Below are positions 35,404-43,970 of a stretch of DNA of 64,000 nt, piece after piece. The stretch spans positions 3,224,001-3,288,000 of the forward strand of contig OZ242366.1 in assembly GCA_965208945.1 (NCBI GenBank), written 5' to 3'. The position numbers and the translations under genes were made by a program. Under the pieces are notes generated by a model, which was not told the origin of the DNA, searched no databases, and saw only the letters and a list, made by a program, of their open reading frames with translations. The DNA comes from JAPPLB01 sp965208945 (GTDB lineage: Bacteria > Acidobacteriota > Terriglobia > Bryobacterales > UBA6623). Within the stretch, counting starts at the first letter, position 1. Each line of letters starts with the position of its first letter.

Positions 35404-35646
35404 CCTGCATTTCTCGCCGCGTGGCGAGGCGAAGTGCGTGAGAGGGCCGTCAGGACGAGAAGCGCGCCGCTTGCCGCGCGCAGGTGTAGTAGCCATCTCG
35501 CGTCCTTCACCCCTCGGTTCACCAAACACGCCCTTTACGGTTCACCGGCCCTTGGACTTTTCTTCTGGAGCGAACCAGACACCGACAATGGGTTTGCACT
35601 AATAACTAACCACCAACAACTAACCACGGCCTTTAATCCAGGTTAG
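35404..35646 (+). repeat. Composite CTAG element A17 with AACTAAC-type repeats
   Basis: The left arm CCTGCATTTCTCGCC is followed by the GCGCGCCGCTTGCCGCGC hairpin and the TTCTTCTGGAGCGAACCAG module. Then, in place of CACGAAA heptamers, comes an AACTAACCACCAACAACTAA tract. It ends CCAGG-TTAG (35643-35646). Confidence 0.7.
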
Positions 35647-35657
35647 GAGCCTTGCCC

Positions 35658-36557
35658 ATGCCTCGATCCCAGATCCGCCTCATGGTAGCCCGCCACTCGG
35701 CATTCTACAGCCCGCTGATCTCGACGATCGCCGCGGGTTTTCTGCGCAAGGAGGGCATTGAATCGCGATACGATGTCCTGCCTCCCGGAGTGCGCTCTCA
35801 CGCCTTGTTGCAGAACGGGTCTGTGGACATCATGCAGTCCGCTCCCGGATCGAACTTCGGTCCCATGGAGCGCGGCGAGAGCGGTCTGCCGGTGCATTTC
35901 GCTCTGATTAATCGCCGGGACGGGTTCTTCCTTACAGGCAGGCGGCGGGACAGGGACTTCAACTGGAAAGAGCTGGAGGGATCGACTCTTCTCGCCGATC
36001 ATGGCCGTCAACCGCTTCTCATGCTGCGGTACGCCGCCCAAGTGCAAGGGGTCGATTGGGACAAGGTAAATCTGGTCGACGCCGGGGATACGGAAGCAAT
36101 GGATCGAGCGTTTCGATCCGGACAAGGCGACTTCATCCATCAACAGGGCCCGGCTCCGCAGCAACTTGAGGACGACGGCATCGGCCGCGTTGTCGCATCT
36201 GTGGGAGCCGCCATGCCTGAGGTGGCGTTCAGTTCTCTTATGGCGACGCGCGAGTTCCTCAGTCGCCCTCTCGCAAAGACCTTCATGCAGGCGTATCGTG
36301 AAGCACGCCGCTGGGTTCAAGAGAGTGCCCCGGAAGAGATAGCGGAAAAGGAAGCTTCCTGGTTCGAGGGAGTCGGGCGTGAGAGCCTGGTCCGTGCGAT
36401 CCGGCGCTATCAGCAACTCGGCTGCTGGAGCGGTCACCTCCGGATTCAACGCGATCTCTACGAGCAGGCCCTTGCAGTCTTTCTTCAAGGCGGCGCCGTC
36501 AGGCTCCGGCACGCTTACGAAGACGTGGTCGTGGACCCTCCCGACGGACAGGTGTGA
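35658..36557 (+). CDS. NMT1/THI5-like substrate-binding protein, apparently without a signal peptide
   Basis: 299 residues from ATG 35658 (MPRSQIRLMVARHSAFYSPL); a TTG two codons earlier is possible. It has the periplasmic-binding-protein type II layout of the NMT1/SsuA group: AAGFLRKEGIESRYDVLP, LLQNGSVDIMQSAPGSNF, then LEGSTLLADHGRQPLLMLRY and DFIHQQGPAPQQLEDDG. ABC permease and ATPase genes are absent and no export signal is visible. It may be a cytoplasmic enzyme-like or sensor derivative of the family rather than a transporter component. Confidence 0.78.
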   Translation: MPRSQIRLMVARHSAFYSPLISTIAAGFLRKEGIESRYDVLPPGVRSHALLQNGSVDIMQSAPGSNFGPMERGESGLPVHFALINRRDGFFLTGRRRDRDFNWKELEGSTLLADHGRQPLLMLRYAAQVQGVDWDKVNLVDAGDTEAMDRAFRSGQGDFIHQQGPAPQQLEDDGIGRVVASVGAAMPEVAFSSLMATREFLSRPLAKTFMQAYREARRWVQESAPEEIAEKEASWFEGVGRESLVRAIRRYQQLGCWSGHLRIQRDLYEQALAVFLQGGAVRLRHAYEDVVVDPPDGQV

Positions 36558-36672
36558 TACTCCTTCCCCGAGACACGAAACACGGCCTTTCCCGACATTT
36601 CTTGTGGAGCGAACCAGGCCCCGCCCATGGTTTTCACGAGACACGAGACACGGCCTTTCCGCGCCCTCCGCG
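36558..36672 (+). repeat. Repeat fragment A18 (TTCTTGTGGAGCGAACCAGG module plus heptamers)
   Basis: Two short heptamer tracts (GAGACACGAAACACGGCC and CACGAGACACGAGACACGG) flank the shared module. No terminal inverted repeats remain. Confidence 0.6.
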
Positions 36673-36689
36673 TGATACACTTCTCCGCA

Positions 36690-38402
36690 ATGCTGAATAA
36701 ACGTTCCTTCACCCATGGATGCCTGCTGTCGGGGGCTGTTGCGGGACTGGTTCTCGGCGCCTCTTGTTCTGCTCCAGCGGAGTACGATGTCATCCTCCGA
36801 AATGGCCTGGTCTACGACGGAAGCGGTGGCGCGCCGCTTCAGGCTGATGTCGCTATCAGCGGCGATACGATAGCGGCCATTGGTCAACTTGCCGATCACG
36901 GAGCCAAGACGGAAATCGATGTGAACGGACTGGCCGTCGCTCCAGGGTTCATCAACATGATGAGCCACGCTCAGGAGACCATCGTCGTCGATGGGCGCGC
37001 CCAGAGCGACATCTATCAGGGCATTACGCTCGAAGTCATGGGCGAGGGCCGTTCGATGGGACCCGTGAACGAGGCGGTCAGGCAGGACATGCAGGAGCGA
37101 GGCGATGACCTGCCGTACGACATCGCTTGGACCACGTTGGCCGAATACCTCCAACACCTGGAGACGAGAGGCGTATCCCCCAACGTGGCCTCTTTCATCG
37201 GCGCTACCACCGTCCGCATTCACGAGTTGGGTCAGGAGAACCGTCCGCCCACGCCCGAGGAGCTGGCCCGTATGCAGATGCTTACGCGGACCGCCATGGA
37301 GGAAGGCGCGATGGGAGTTGCGTCGGCTCTGATGCAAGTGCCCGGCCCCTATGCCAAGACGGATGAGCTGATCGCGCTCGCCTCGATAGCCGCGGAGTAC
37401 GACGGCCTCTACGCTTCCCACATGCGCTTCTCCGGCCCGCGGTTGCTCGACGGCATCGCGGAGGTTGTCACCATCGCCAAAGAGGCGGGCATCCGAGCAG
37501 AGGTTTATCACTTGAAGGCCGTGGGCCGAGAGAACGTGGGGAATCTCGACAAGGCGGTCGCCATGATCGAGCAGGCCCGCGCCGACGGCCTCGAGATCAC
37601 GGCCGATACCTACCCTTACAACGCCGGTTCCGGCGGTCTTACCGCTGCGATGCCGCCGTGGGTTGGCGAGGGCGGACAGCAGGAGCGAGTCCGCCGGCTG
37701 AAAGATCCCGCGCTCCGCAAACGGATCGCCCGCGAGATGCTGACTCCGGCCGATGACTGGGAAAACCTCTATCTCGGCGTCGGAGGTCCTACCGGCTACT
37801 TGGTCGTGGGGCTGCAGAAACCCGAACTCAAGCACTTGAACGGCAAGACGGTCGCGGAGATTGCCGAGCTATGGGGCACCTCACCCGAAGAAGCGGCGAT
37901 GGACCTGATCATCAAAGACGACAGCCGCGTCATGTCGGTCGGTTTCTCGATGGCCGAAGAGAACATTCGCAAGAAGATCCCGCTGCCCTGGATGAGCTTC
38001 TGTACGGACTCGCCGGCGGTAGCGCCCGAAGGCGTCTTTCTCAAGACGCACATCCACCCCCGCGCCTACGGCAGCTACCCGCGCATCCTGGCCAAGTACG
38101 TTCGTGAGGAAAAGGTGCTGAGCCTTGAGCAGGCGCTGCACAGGATGTCCGCGCTTCCGGCCCAGGTCTTGAAGATTGACCGCCGGGGAATGCTCAAGGA
38201 GGGGTATTACGCCGACATTGTCGCCTTCGACCCCGAGACGATTCAGGACCGCGCCACCTATACCGAGCCGCACCAGTTCTCGACCGGCGTGATCCACGTC
38301 TTCGTCAATGGCGGCCACGTTCTCAAAGACGGCGAACACACCGGCGCCACTCCGGGGCGCTTCGTGCGCGGGCCGGGCTGGAAGCCGTCAGCCGGCGGTT
38401 GA
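36690..38402 (+). CDS. N-acyl-D-amino-acid deacylase-like amidohydrolase, lipoprotein
   Basis: 570 residues from ATG 36690 with a lipoprotein-type leader ending LVLGASC (Cys about residue 29). The amidohydrolase order is clear: DVILRNGLVYDGSGG, VAPGFINMMSHAQ, GITLEVMGEGRSMGP, AEYDGLYASHMR, IRAEVYHLKAVG, ITADTYPYNAG, SFCTDSPAVAP and the closing RRGMLKEGYYADIVAFDP. The first metal motif, usually DxHxH, reads NMMSH, as in a subgroup of D-aminoacylase relatives. It probably hydrolyses N-acylated or D-configured amino acids in the periplasm. Confidence 0.9.
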   Translation: MLNKRSFTHGCLLSGAVAGLVLGASCSAPAEYDVILRNGLVYDGSGGAPLQADVAISGDTIAAIGQLADHGAKTEIDVNGLAVAPGFINMMSHAQETIVVDGRAQSDIYQGITLEVMGEGRSMGPVNEAVRQDMQERGDDLPYDIAWTTLAEYLQHLETRGVSPNVASFIGATTVRIHELGQENRPPTPEELARMQMLTRTAMEEGAMGVASALMQVPGPYAKTDELIALASIAAEYDGLYASHMRFSGPRLLDGIAEVVTIAKEAGIRAEVYHLKAVGRENVGNLDKAVAMIEQARADGLEITADTYPYNAGSGGLTAAMPPWVGEGGQQERVRRLKDPALRKRIAREMLTPADDWENLYLGVGGPTGYLVVGLQKPELKHLNGKTVAEIAELWGTSPEEAAMDLIIKDDSRVMSVGFSMAEENIRKKIPLPWMSFCTDSPAVAPEGVFLKTHIHPRAYGSYPRILAKYVREEKVLSLEQALHRMSALPAQVLKIDRRGMLKEGYYADIVAFDPETIQDRATYTEPHQFSTGVIHVFVNGGHVLKDGEHTGATPGRFVRGPGWKPSAGG

Positions 38403-38493
38403 AGCCTGCTGAGCAAAGCGGGTCGCCGATTTCGCCTAACGCAATAAAAGCTGCACTCCCCGAGGGAAGACCGGCGATGGGGCTCCGTGGTGC

Positions 38494-40953
38494 TCATTGC
38501 CAGTTGGTGGTCAGGCTGAGGTAGACGGCGCGGCCGGGCTCGGGGATGCGTTGGCGGGTGAATGGGTTGGGCGAGTTCAGGTGTTCGAAATAGTGCTTGT
38601 CGCCCAGGTTCTCGACTCCGAAGTGCAGCGTGATCTTTTTGTGCACTTCCGCTCCAAAGCGCAGGTCGTGCGTGGTGAAGCCCGGTGACGGGGTTTCGAG
38701 GCGTCTGGTCGATACCCGCTGCTGGTCCCAGACATTGCGGACGGAATACTCGCTCCAGAATCGTCCTGACGGTTCGAGAATGCGCACGCTGGAATAGATC
38801 TCGAAGGGCGCGATGCCGAGGACGGGCTCGTTGAGCTCGCGGTCGTCGGCGATGACCTTGGCGGCGCGGCTGCGGAACTGGAACCAGCGGGAACCACGGT
38901 ATTCCGCTCCCAACTGATAGCCGCGGAACGTCGCGTGGTCGCCGTTGATGTACCGGAACACGACGGGAGGGCTGAGCGGCAGGCGTTTCGGCAGGTCGGG
39001 ATCGGGGCGGACCGTGATGTAGTCGTTGATGCGGCGCAGGAAACCGCCGGCGCTGAACCGGAAGTCGCGAACGGTGAGGTCGACGTTCAGGTTGCCTTGC
39101 GTGCTGGATTCCGGCTGGATCGCCGGCAGGCCCATGAACTCGGCCGCGACCTGGAAACGGGTGCTCGGAAAGCGGTCGGAGAAGCGCTCCAGCGCGTTCG
39201 CGGTGCGCCGCACGTTGCCCACTCCGGCGGAGAGAGAGACGCCGTCGGTGAGGCGGTAGCGGCCCGCGAGGCTGGCGTTGAAATTCGTTTCGTTCCGGCC
39301 GATCCCTTGGCCGGCGTTGGCGAGAAAGAAGTCCGAAGGGCGTCCGGCGTCGGCCTGCACGAAATCGGCGCGCGCGCCGGCTGCAACCTCGCCGCGTTCG
39401 AACGCGCCCACGGTCTGCACGTAAACGCCTTGGTCGTTGATCGTGGCGTCGGGCCATACGGCATCGCTGAAGAGCAGCCGGCCGTCGCGCTGACGGGCGA
39501 CGTAGCGCTGGGCGTCCTGGTTGAGATGGTAGAAGTCGAAGCCCGTCTGCAGCCGCCACGTCTCACTGAGAGCGAACTCGACACTGCTGGAGCCGCCCAG
39601 GGTATCGGCTTCCGTGGGCAGTGCGACATCGAGTGCGAAGGGGGGCATTCGGCCCGTCATCGGGCGTGCGGTTGGCTTCTCGCGGTTGCTCATACGGTGG
39701 CTTTTCTTGTTGAGATAGATGTTGCCCTTGATGGCGGTGATGCCGTCAGCCGGGTTGGCGGCGTAGTAGTTGCCGGAGAACGATCGCAGAATGAAGTGCT
39801 CGGCGGTCAGCAGCCGGCCGGGGTAGTCGACTCCGGTCTGCTCGTCGTAGAAACCGCCAAGTGCGATCTCCTGGTTCCCGGCCGGATTGAAGCGCAGCTT
39901 GCCGCCGAACTGGTGATTGCTGAAGTCGCCGGGCACGGTGATGTCCTTGACCGGTCCACGGTCGCCGGCCCGGTAGTCATTGCCCTGGTTGCCCGCGGCG
40001 CGCAAGCTGAACCCGAAGCGGTTGTCTCCCGCGAACAGGCGAGCGCGTCCGTAGCGGCCGGAGCCGTTGCTGCGATAGCCGCTGGCGGTTCCGCCTCCGA
40101 ACTGCCAGCGGTCAAAGCGCGGAACCTGTGGCGAGCGCACCAGAATGGCGCCGAGCGCGCCGGCGGCCTTGGTGAGGGCGTAGGGTCCTGTGACGACCTC
40201 GACGCTGCTGATGTGGCCCGGCTCGACGTGACTCAGCTCCGAGTCCATGCGGGCCGGGCCGGCGGCGAAGGTGCGGGTGCCGTCGACGACCATGGCAAGC
40301 TGGGTTTCGCGCAGTCCTTGCACGACCGGCTCGATGTTGGTGGCGCCTCGGCGCAGCACGTTCACTCCGGGCGTGGCGCGCAGGTTTTCGATGAGATCGG
40401 TGGAGGGGATCGCTGCCAGCTCGGAGGCGCCGGTTTCCTGAACGGCGACGGTAGGCTCTGCTTCGGCTTCGACTTCGATCGTGGTGGCCACGGTCGCGAT
40501 CGCCAAGCGGACGACGAGTGTTTCGTCGTCCGAGACGAGAACGAGCTGGGGCTCGAAGCCGTCGGCGGCGACCTCGACGATACGGCCGGCTTGATTTCCC
40601 TCGAAGGAGGCTTCACCGGCGTCGGAAGTGCGGCGCGTTTCGATCTCGCGTCCGACGGAAGTTTGCAGAGAGACTCGCGCACCCGCGATACGGTCACCGC
40701 CGGGATCTTCCACAACGACGGTCACGCTTGCCGCGGCAACGGTGCAGAACAGCAAAGGCAATAAGAACCCGGCTAGCCTGCATGTCTCACCACGCGGCGA
40801 GGTGAAGTGCCTGCCTGCTGCAGGCAGGCGTGAGAGGGCCGTCAGACATTTCTTCTGGAGCGAACGAGACCTCCACCAATGGTTTTCACTAGACACGAGG
40901 CATGAAACACGAATCACGGCTTTTCTGCCACGCGCTGCTAAGGGCTTCATCAA
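38494..40953 (-). CDS. TonB-dependent receptor; N-terminus overlaps and is disturbed by a repeat
   Basis: Up to 819 residues. The mature part begins about 40745 (SVTVVVEDPGGDRIAGARVS, a carboxypeptidase-regulatory-like domain). A plug domain with LIENLRATPGVNVLRRGATN and ISSVEVVTGPYALTKAAGAL follows, then the barrel. The signal-peptide core FLLPLLFCTVAAAS directly follows repeat A19. In this frame no ATG lies between the repeat and that core, so translation would have to start in repeat-coded sequence (to 40953) or at a TTG near the core. The repeat's own ATG (40778-40780 region) is one frame off. The start is unresolved. The plug resembles copper-type receptors, but the substrate is unproven. 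Confidence 0.8.
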   Translation of the reverse strand: MMKPLAARGRKAVIRVSCLVSSENHWWRSRSLQKKCLTALSRLPAAGRHFTSPRGETCRLAGFLLPLLFCTVAAASVTVVVEDPGGDRIAGARVSLQTSVGREIETRRTSDAGEASFEGNQAGRIVEVAADGFEPQLVLVSDDETLVVRLAIATVATTIEVEAEAEPTVAVQETGASELAAIPSTDLIENLRATPGVNVLRRGATNIEPVVQGLRETQLAMVVDGTRTFAAGPARMDSELSHVEPGHISSVEVVTGPYALTKAAGALGAILVRSPQVPRFDRWQFGGGTASGYRSNGSGRYGRARLFAGDNRFGFSLRAAGNQGNDYRAGDRGPVKDITVPGDFSNHQFGGKLRFNPAGNQEIALGGFYDEQTGVDYPGRLLTAEHFILRSFSGNYYAANPADGITAIKGNIYLNKKSHRMSNREKPTARPMTGRMPPFALDVALPTEADTLGGSSSVEFALSETWRLQTGFDFYHLNQDAQRYVARQRDGRLLFSDAVWPDATINDQGVYVQTVGAFERGEVAAGARADFVQADAGRPSDFFLANAGQGIGRNETNFNASLAGRYRLTDGVSLSAGVGNVRRTANALERFSDRFPSTRFQVAAEFMGLPAIQPESSTQGNLNVDLTVRDFRFSAGGFLRRINDYITVRPDPDLPKRLPLSPPVVFRYINGDHATFRGYQLGAEYRGSRWFQFRSRAAKVIADDRELNEPVLGIAPFEIYSSVRILEPSGRFWSEYSVRNVWDQQRVSTRRLETPSPGFTTHDLRFGAEVHKKITLHFGVENLGDKHYFEHLNSPNPFTRQRIPEPGRAVYLSLTTNWQ
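40773..40944 (+). repeat. CTAG element A19 with an inserted 19-bp palindrome
   Basis: Left flank CTAG (40773-40776), then CCTGCATGTCTCACC. Between GAAGTGC and GTGAGAGG an extra palindrome CCTGCCTG-CTG-CAGGCAGG (40810-40828) is present. The TTCTTCTGGAGCGAACGAG module and heptamers (40889-40919) follow. The end CTGCTAAGG is degenerate. Confidence 0.75.
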
Positions 40954-41045
40954 TGGAAACCTCCTCCCAAACTGAACTGATTGCGAATAGCTGAAACCGA
41001 GCCCGCCGTTGGCGGGCCGGCCGTTGACGATGCGGCGGAATCAGG

Positions 41046-41477
41046 TCAGGCTCTGGGGGGAGGGTGAGGCGGGGCGGCGAATGCCGGGGCCTCTGTTTCG
41101 GCGTTGGCGGGCAGGGCTTGTTCGGAATCCCTGGGGACGGCCAGCTCGTGCTGCGGAAGCGGTGGTGTCGAGGGGTCGGAACTTTGAGCCCGGGCCGGGT
41201 CGCCGGCGCCGCAACGGGTCATGCGGCAACCCGTTTTCGGCTTGGGTGTTGCTGTGCGCTGTTTGGTTTCGCGATGGCAGCTTGGCGCCTCGGCTTTGGT
41301 GTGCTGCTCTTTCTCTTCGAGCCGGCACATCTCGACGCATTGGCAACTGCGGCCGTGGCGTTCGCAGCGGTCGTCGTCAGAGGAGGCGGCGCTGAGGAGT
41401 CCTGGCCACGGAAGCAGCGCGCTGATCACGATGAGGGCGATCACACGCGTGAGCATGCTTTGGAGTCCCGGGCTCAT
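41046..41477 (-). CDS. Small secreted Cys-rich protein of unknown function
   Basis: 143 residues with a signal peptide (MLTRVIALIVISALLPWPGLLSAA; ATG 41477 or 41456). The mature N-terminal part has eight cysteines in CERHGRSCQCVEMCRLEE, CHRE and CRMTRCGAGD, plus several His and Met, and a Pro/Ala-rich tail follows. Metal binding is plausible. It is upstream of and co-directional with the TonB receptor, with repeat A19 between them, suggesting a two-gene metal-uptake unit. I recognise no named family. Confidence 0.6.
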   Translation of the reverse strand: MSPGLQSMLTRVIALIVISALLPWPGLLSAASSDDDRCERHGRSCQCVEMCRLEEKEQHTKAEAPSCHRETKQRTATPKPKTGCRMTRCGAGDPARAQSSDPSTPPLPQHELAVPRDSEQALPANAETEAPAFAAPPHPPPRA

Positions 41478-41692
41478 ATCCTTGTTTACAAGTTAGCAGA
41501 CGGTTGGGGTGGCAGGTAGAAAACTGATTGTTTTGCGCGCCTGGTAGAAGTGTGTCTGTGGATTGATATCCTCGGCTCCGTTTCTTCCTGTGAACGTACG
41601 TATGGATGGGGGTGGCAAGGAATCCGCAATTCAGCAACGAGATTCATGTCTGCGAAGACGGAGCTCCATAGCTTCGACGATAAACTAGAGGC

Positions 41693-43645
41693 ATGATTCA
41701 GATTTCCGGCGGGGCGATGCGCTACGGCGGACAGGCTTTGTTCGAGGGGCTGGATTGGCTCGTCGGACCGCAAGACCGCATTGGCATCGTCGGGGAGAAC
41801 GGCAGCGGCAAGACGACGCTGCTGAAAATCCTGGCCGGGACCGAGCGCCTCGATGCGGGCGCGATGACGAGGCAGAGGGGCTTGCAGATCGGCTATCTGC
41901 CGCAGGACGGGCTGAGCCTGGCTGGGCGAAAGCTGTTCGACGAGTGCCTGAGCGTGTTCGACGAGGCCATTGCGCTTGAGAAAGAGCAGGAAGACCTGGC
42001 CCGCAAGATGAGTGAACTGGACCCGGACAGCGCCGAGTACGGTGCCGTGACAGATCGGTTCCAGTGGGTGATCGACCGCTATCAGGCGCTCGACGGTTAC
42101 ACGAATGAAGCGCAGGTGGGGACCGTCCTCGACGGGTTGGCTTTTCCCAAGCATGACTGGGAGCGGCCGATCGAGGAGTTTTCCGGCGGTTGGCAGATGC
42201 GCATTGCGCTGGCCAAGCTGCTGCTCGAGAAGCCCAACCTGCTGCTGCTCGACGAGCCGACGAACCATCTTGATCTCGAAGCGCGGAACTGGCTGGAAGA
42301 GTACCTGGGGAGTTACCCTTACGCGTTTCTGGTGGTCTCGCACGACCGTTACTTTCTCGATGTGACGGTCAGGAAGATCATCGAGGTATGGAACCGGAAG
42401 GTCAACTTCTATACGGGCAACTACTCCAAGTACCAGGCCCAGAAGCGTGAGCGGCTCGAGCAGATCAAGGCGGCGTACAGGAATCAGCAGGATCGGATTC
42501 ACCACCTCGAAACGTTTATCAACCGCTTCCGGTACCAGGCGACAAAAGCGGCGCAAGTGCAGAGCCGGATCAAGGAACTGGAGAAGATCGAGCGCATCGA
42601 GGTACCGCGGGAAACGCAGACGATTCACTTCAAGTTTCCACAGCCTGCAGGCAGCGGCCGAGTCGTGGCGCAGTTTCGCGGCGTGGCGAAAAGCTACGGT
42701 TCGCTGGAAGTGCTGAAGGACGTGAACTTCATGATCGAGCGCGGCGACCGGATCGCCTTGGTGGGAGAAAACGGCGCGGGGAAGTCCACCTTGATCCGGA
42801 TGCTTGCTGGCGAGGAGCCCTTGACGGCGGGAGCGCAAACGATCGGTCACAAGGTCGAGATCGATTACTTCGCGCAGGATCAATACAAGGTGCTCGACCC
42901 GGAGACGCGTATTCTCGACGATTTGACGCGGCTCGTGCCGCGCTCGAGTGACAGCGAGTTGCGGGGGTTGCTGGGCTGCTTTCTGTTTTCGGGAGATGAC
43001 GTCTACAAGCTGATCGGGGTGCTGTCGGGCGGCGAACGGAATCGCTATGCCCTGGCGCGGGTGCTGGTCAAGCCGAGCAACTTTCTGCTTCTTGACGAGC
43101 CGACGAACCATCTCGACATGCGCGCCAAGGACGTTCTGCTCAACGCCCTGCTTGACTTTACCGGGACGGTGGCTTTTGTCTCCCACGACCGCTACTTCAT
43201 CGACAAGCTGGCGACAAAAGTGTTCGCGATCGGCGGCGGCGAGGTTGTGGCCTATCTGGGCAACTACGAGGACTACCTGTGGCAGGCCGGGCGGGCGGAG
43301 GGGCCGGGCGAACGGACGCCCGGCGAAGCCGTCAGTGAGTCGCTCAAGGCCGCGCTGCGGTTTAGCGAGGATGAGCAGGCCCGCCGGAACGGCGCCGCGC
43401 CGAAAAAACGGCGGATGAACCCGATCCGGGCGGAGAAGCTGCGGGCGCGTGTCGCCGACCTGGAAAACGAGATCAGCCGTATCGAGAGCGAGATCGGCGA
43501 GCTGCAGGAAAGCCTCGTCGCGAACTCGAAGAACCACCAGCAATCGGCAGGAATCGTGACACGGATGGAACATCTGCGCGCGGCGGCGGAGGACCATGAG
43601 CAGGAGTGGGCGCAGATCACCGAAAAGTTGGAATCGGAAGCGTGA
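41693..43645 (+). CDS. ABC-F family ATPase (translation factor type)
   Basis: The 650-residue product has two ABC cassettes and no membrane domain. Cassette 1: VGENGSGKTTLLKILAG (about residue 36), EEFSGGWQMRIALAK, LLLLDEPTNHLDLEARNWLE. The interdomain linker (about 245-310) carries KRERLEQIKAAYRNQQDRIH and RYQATKAAQVQSRIKELEK. Cassette 2: VGENGAGKSTLIRMLAG, VLSGGERNRYALARVL, LLLDEPTNHLDM. A charged coiled-coil tail (about 565-645) resembles that of Uup or EttA-like members. ABC-F proteins bind the ribosomal E-site and relieve stalling or give antibiotic protection. The exact subfamily is not decidable by eye. Confidence 0.94.
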   Translation: MIQISGGAMRYGGQALFEGLDWLVGPQDRIGIVGENGSGKTTLLKILAGTERLDAGAMTRQRGLQIGYLPQDGLSLAGRKLFDECLSVFDEAIALEKEQEDLARKMSELDPDSAEYGAVTDRFQWVIDRYQALDGYTNEAQVGTVLDGLAFPKHDWERPIEEFSGGWQMRIALAKLLLEKPNLLLLDEPTNHLDLEARNWLEEYLGSYPYAFLVVSHDRYFLDVTVRKIIEVWNRKVNFYTGNYSKYQAQKRERLEQIKAAYRNQQDRIHHLETFINRFRYQATKAAQVQSRIKELEKIERIEVPRETQTIHFKFPQPAGSGRVVAQFRGVAKSYGSLEVLKDVNFMIERGDRIALVGENGAGKSTLIRMLAGEEPLTAGAQTIGHKVEIDYFAQDQYKVLDPETRILDDLTRLVPRSSDSELRGLLGCFLFSGDDVYKLIGVLSGGERNRYALARVLVKPSNFLLLDEPTNHLDMRAKDVLLNALLDFTGTVAFVSHDRYFIDKLATKVFAIGGGEVVAYLGNYEDYLWQAGRAEGPGERTPGEAVSESLKAALRFSEDEQARRNGAAPKKRRMNPIRAEKLRARVADLENEISRIESEIGELQESLVANSKNHQQSAGIVTRMEHLRAAAEDHEQEWAQITEKLESEA

Positions 43646-43970
43646 CAAAGCCCCTCGTACTCAGGCGTGCGGAAACCGGAGATACGATTCTGCCGTGACT
43701 TTTTCCGAGGCCCGTTCCAGTGGAATTCGCAAGACCCGTGTCGAGGTCGGTGGTTAGAGCGCCATCGTCGTCGATCTCCGCGGCTTGAAGGCGCAGGCTA
43801 GAGGCAGCTTGTTGCGAGGGTCCGCGCGAGAGATATTTCCTTGTCCTGAGCCTCTTTAGGCAGTCGGCAGGAAGTTCCCCGGACATCGAGGGGGTGAGGC
43901 GATTCCAGCCCCGACGATAAAGGGTCAACCGGTTGGCCAACCCGGCGTTTGCAGCGATACAATCCCCCAC
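43646..43970. other. Intergenic stretch, nothing recognised
   Basis: About 325 bases between two co-directional genes. One GCAGGCTAG at 43793-43801 recalls the end of the CTAG elements, but no other part of an element is present. Confidence 0.5.

Noticed and set aside
35643..43645. Several very long antisense open frames opposite the binding protein and amidohydrolase genes (to 37835) and opposite the ABC-F gene
   Set aside because: They are shadows of GC-rich codon usage. Their products lack domains, whereas the sense frames have complete family motifs.
43793..43801. GCAGGCTAG as another element end
   Set aside because: Nine matching bases without the neighbouring right arm (GGTGGTGAGA) are not enough to call a copy.
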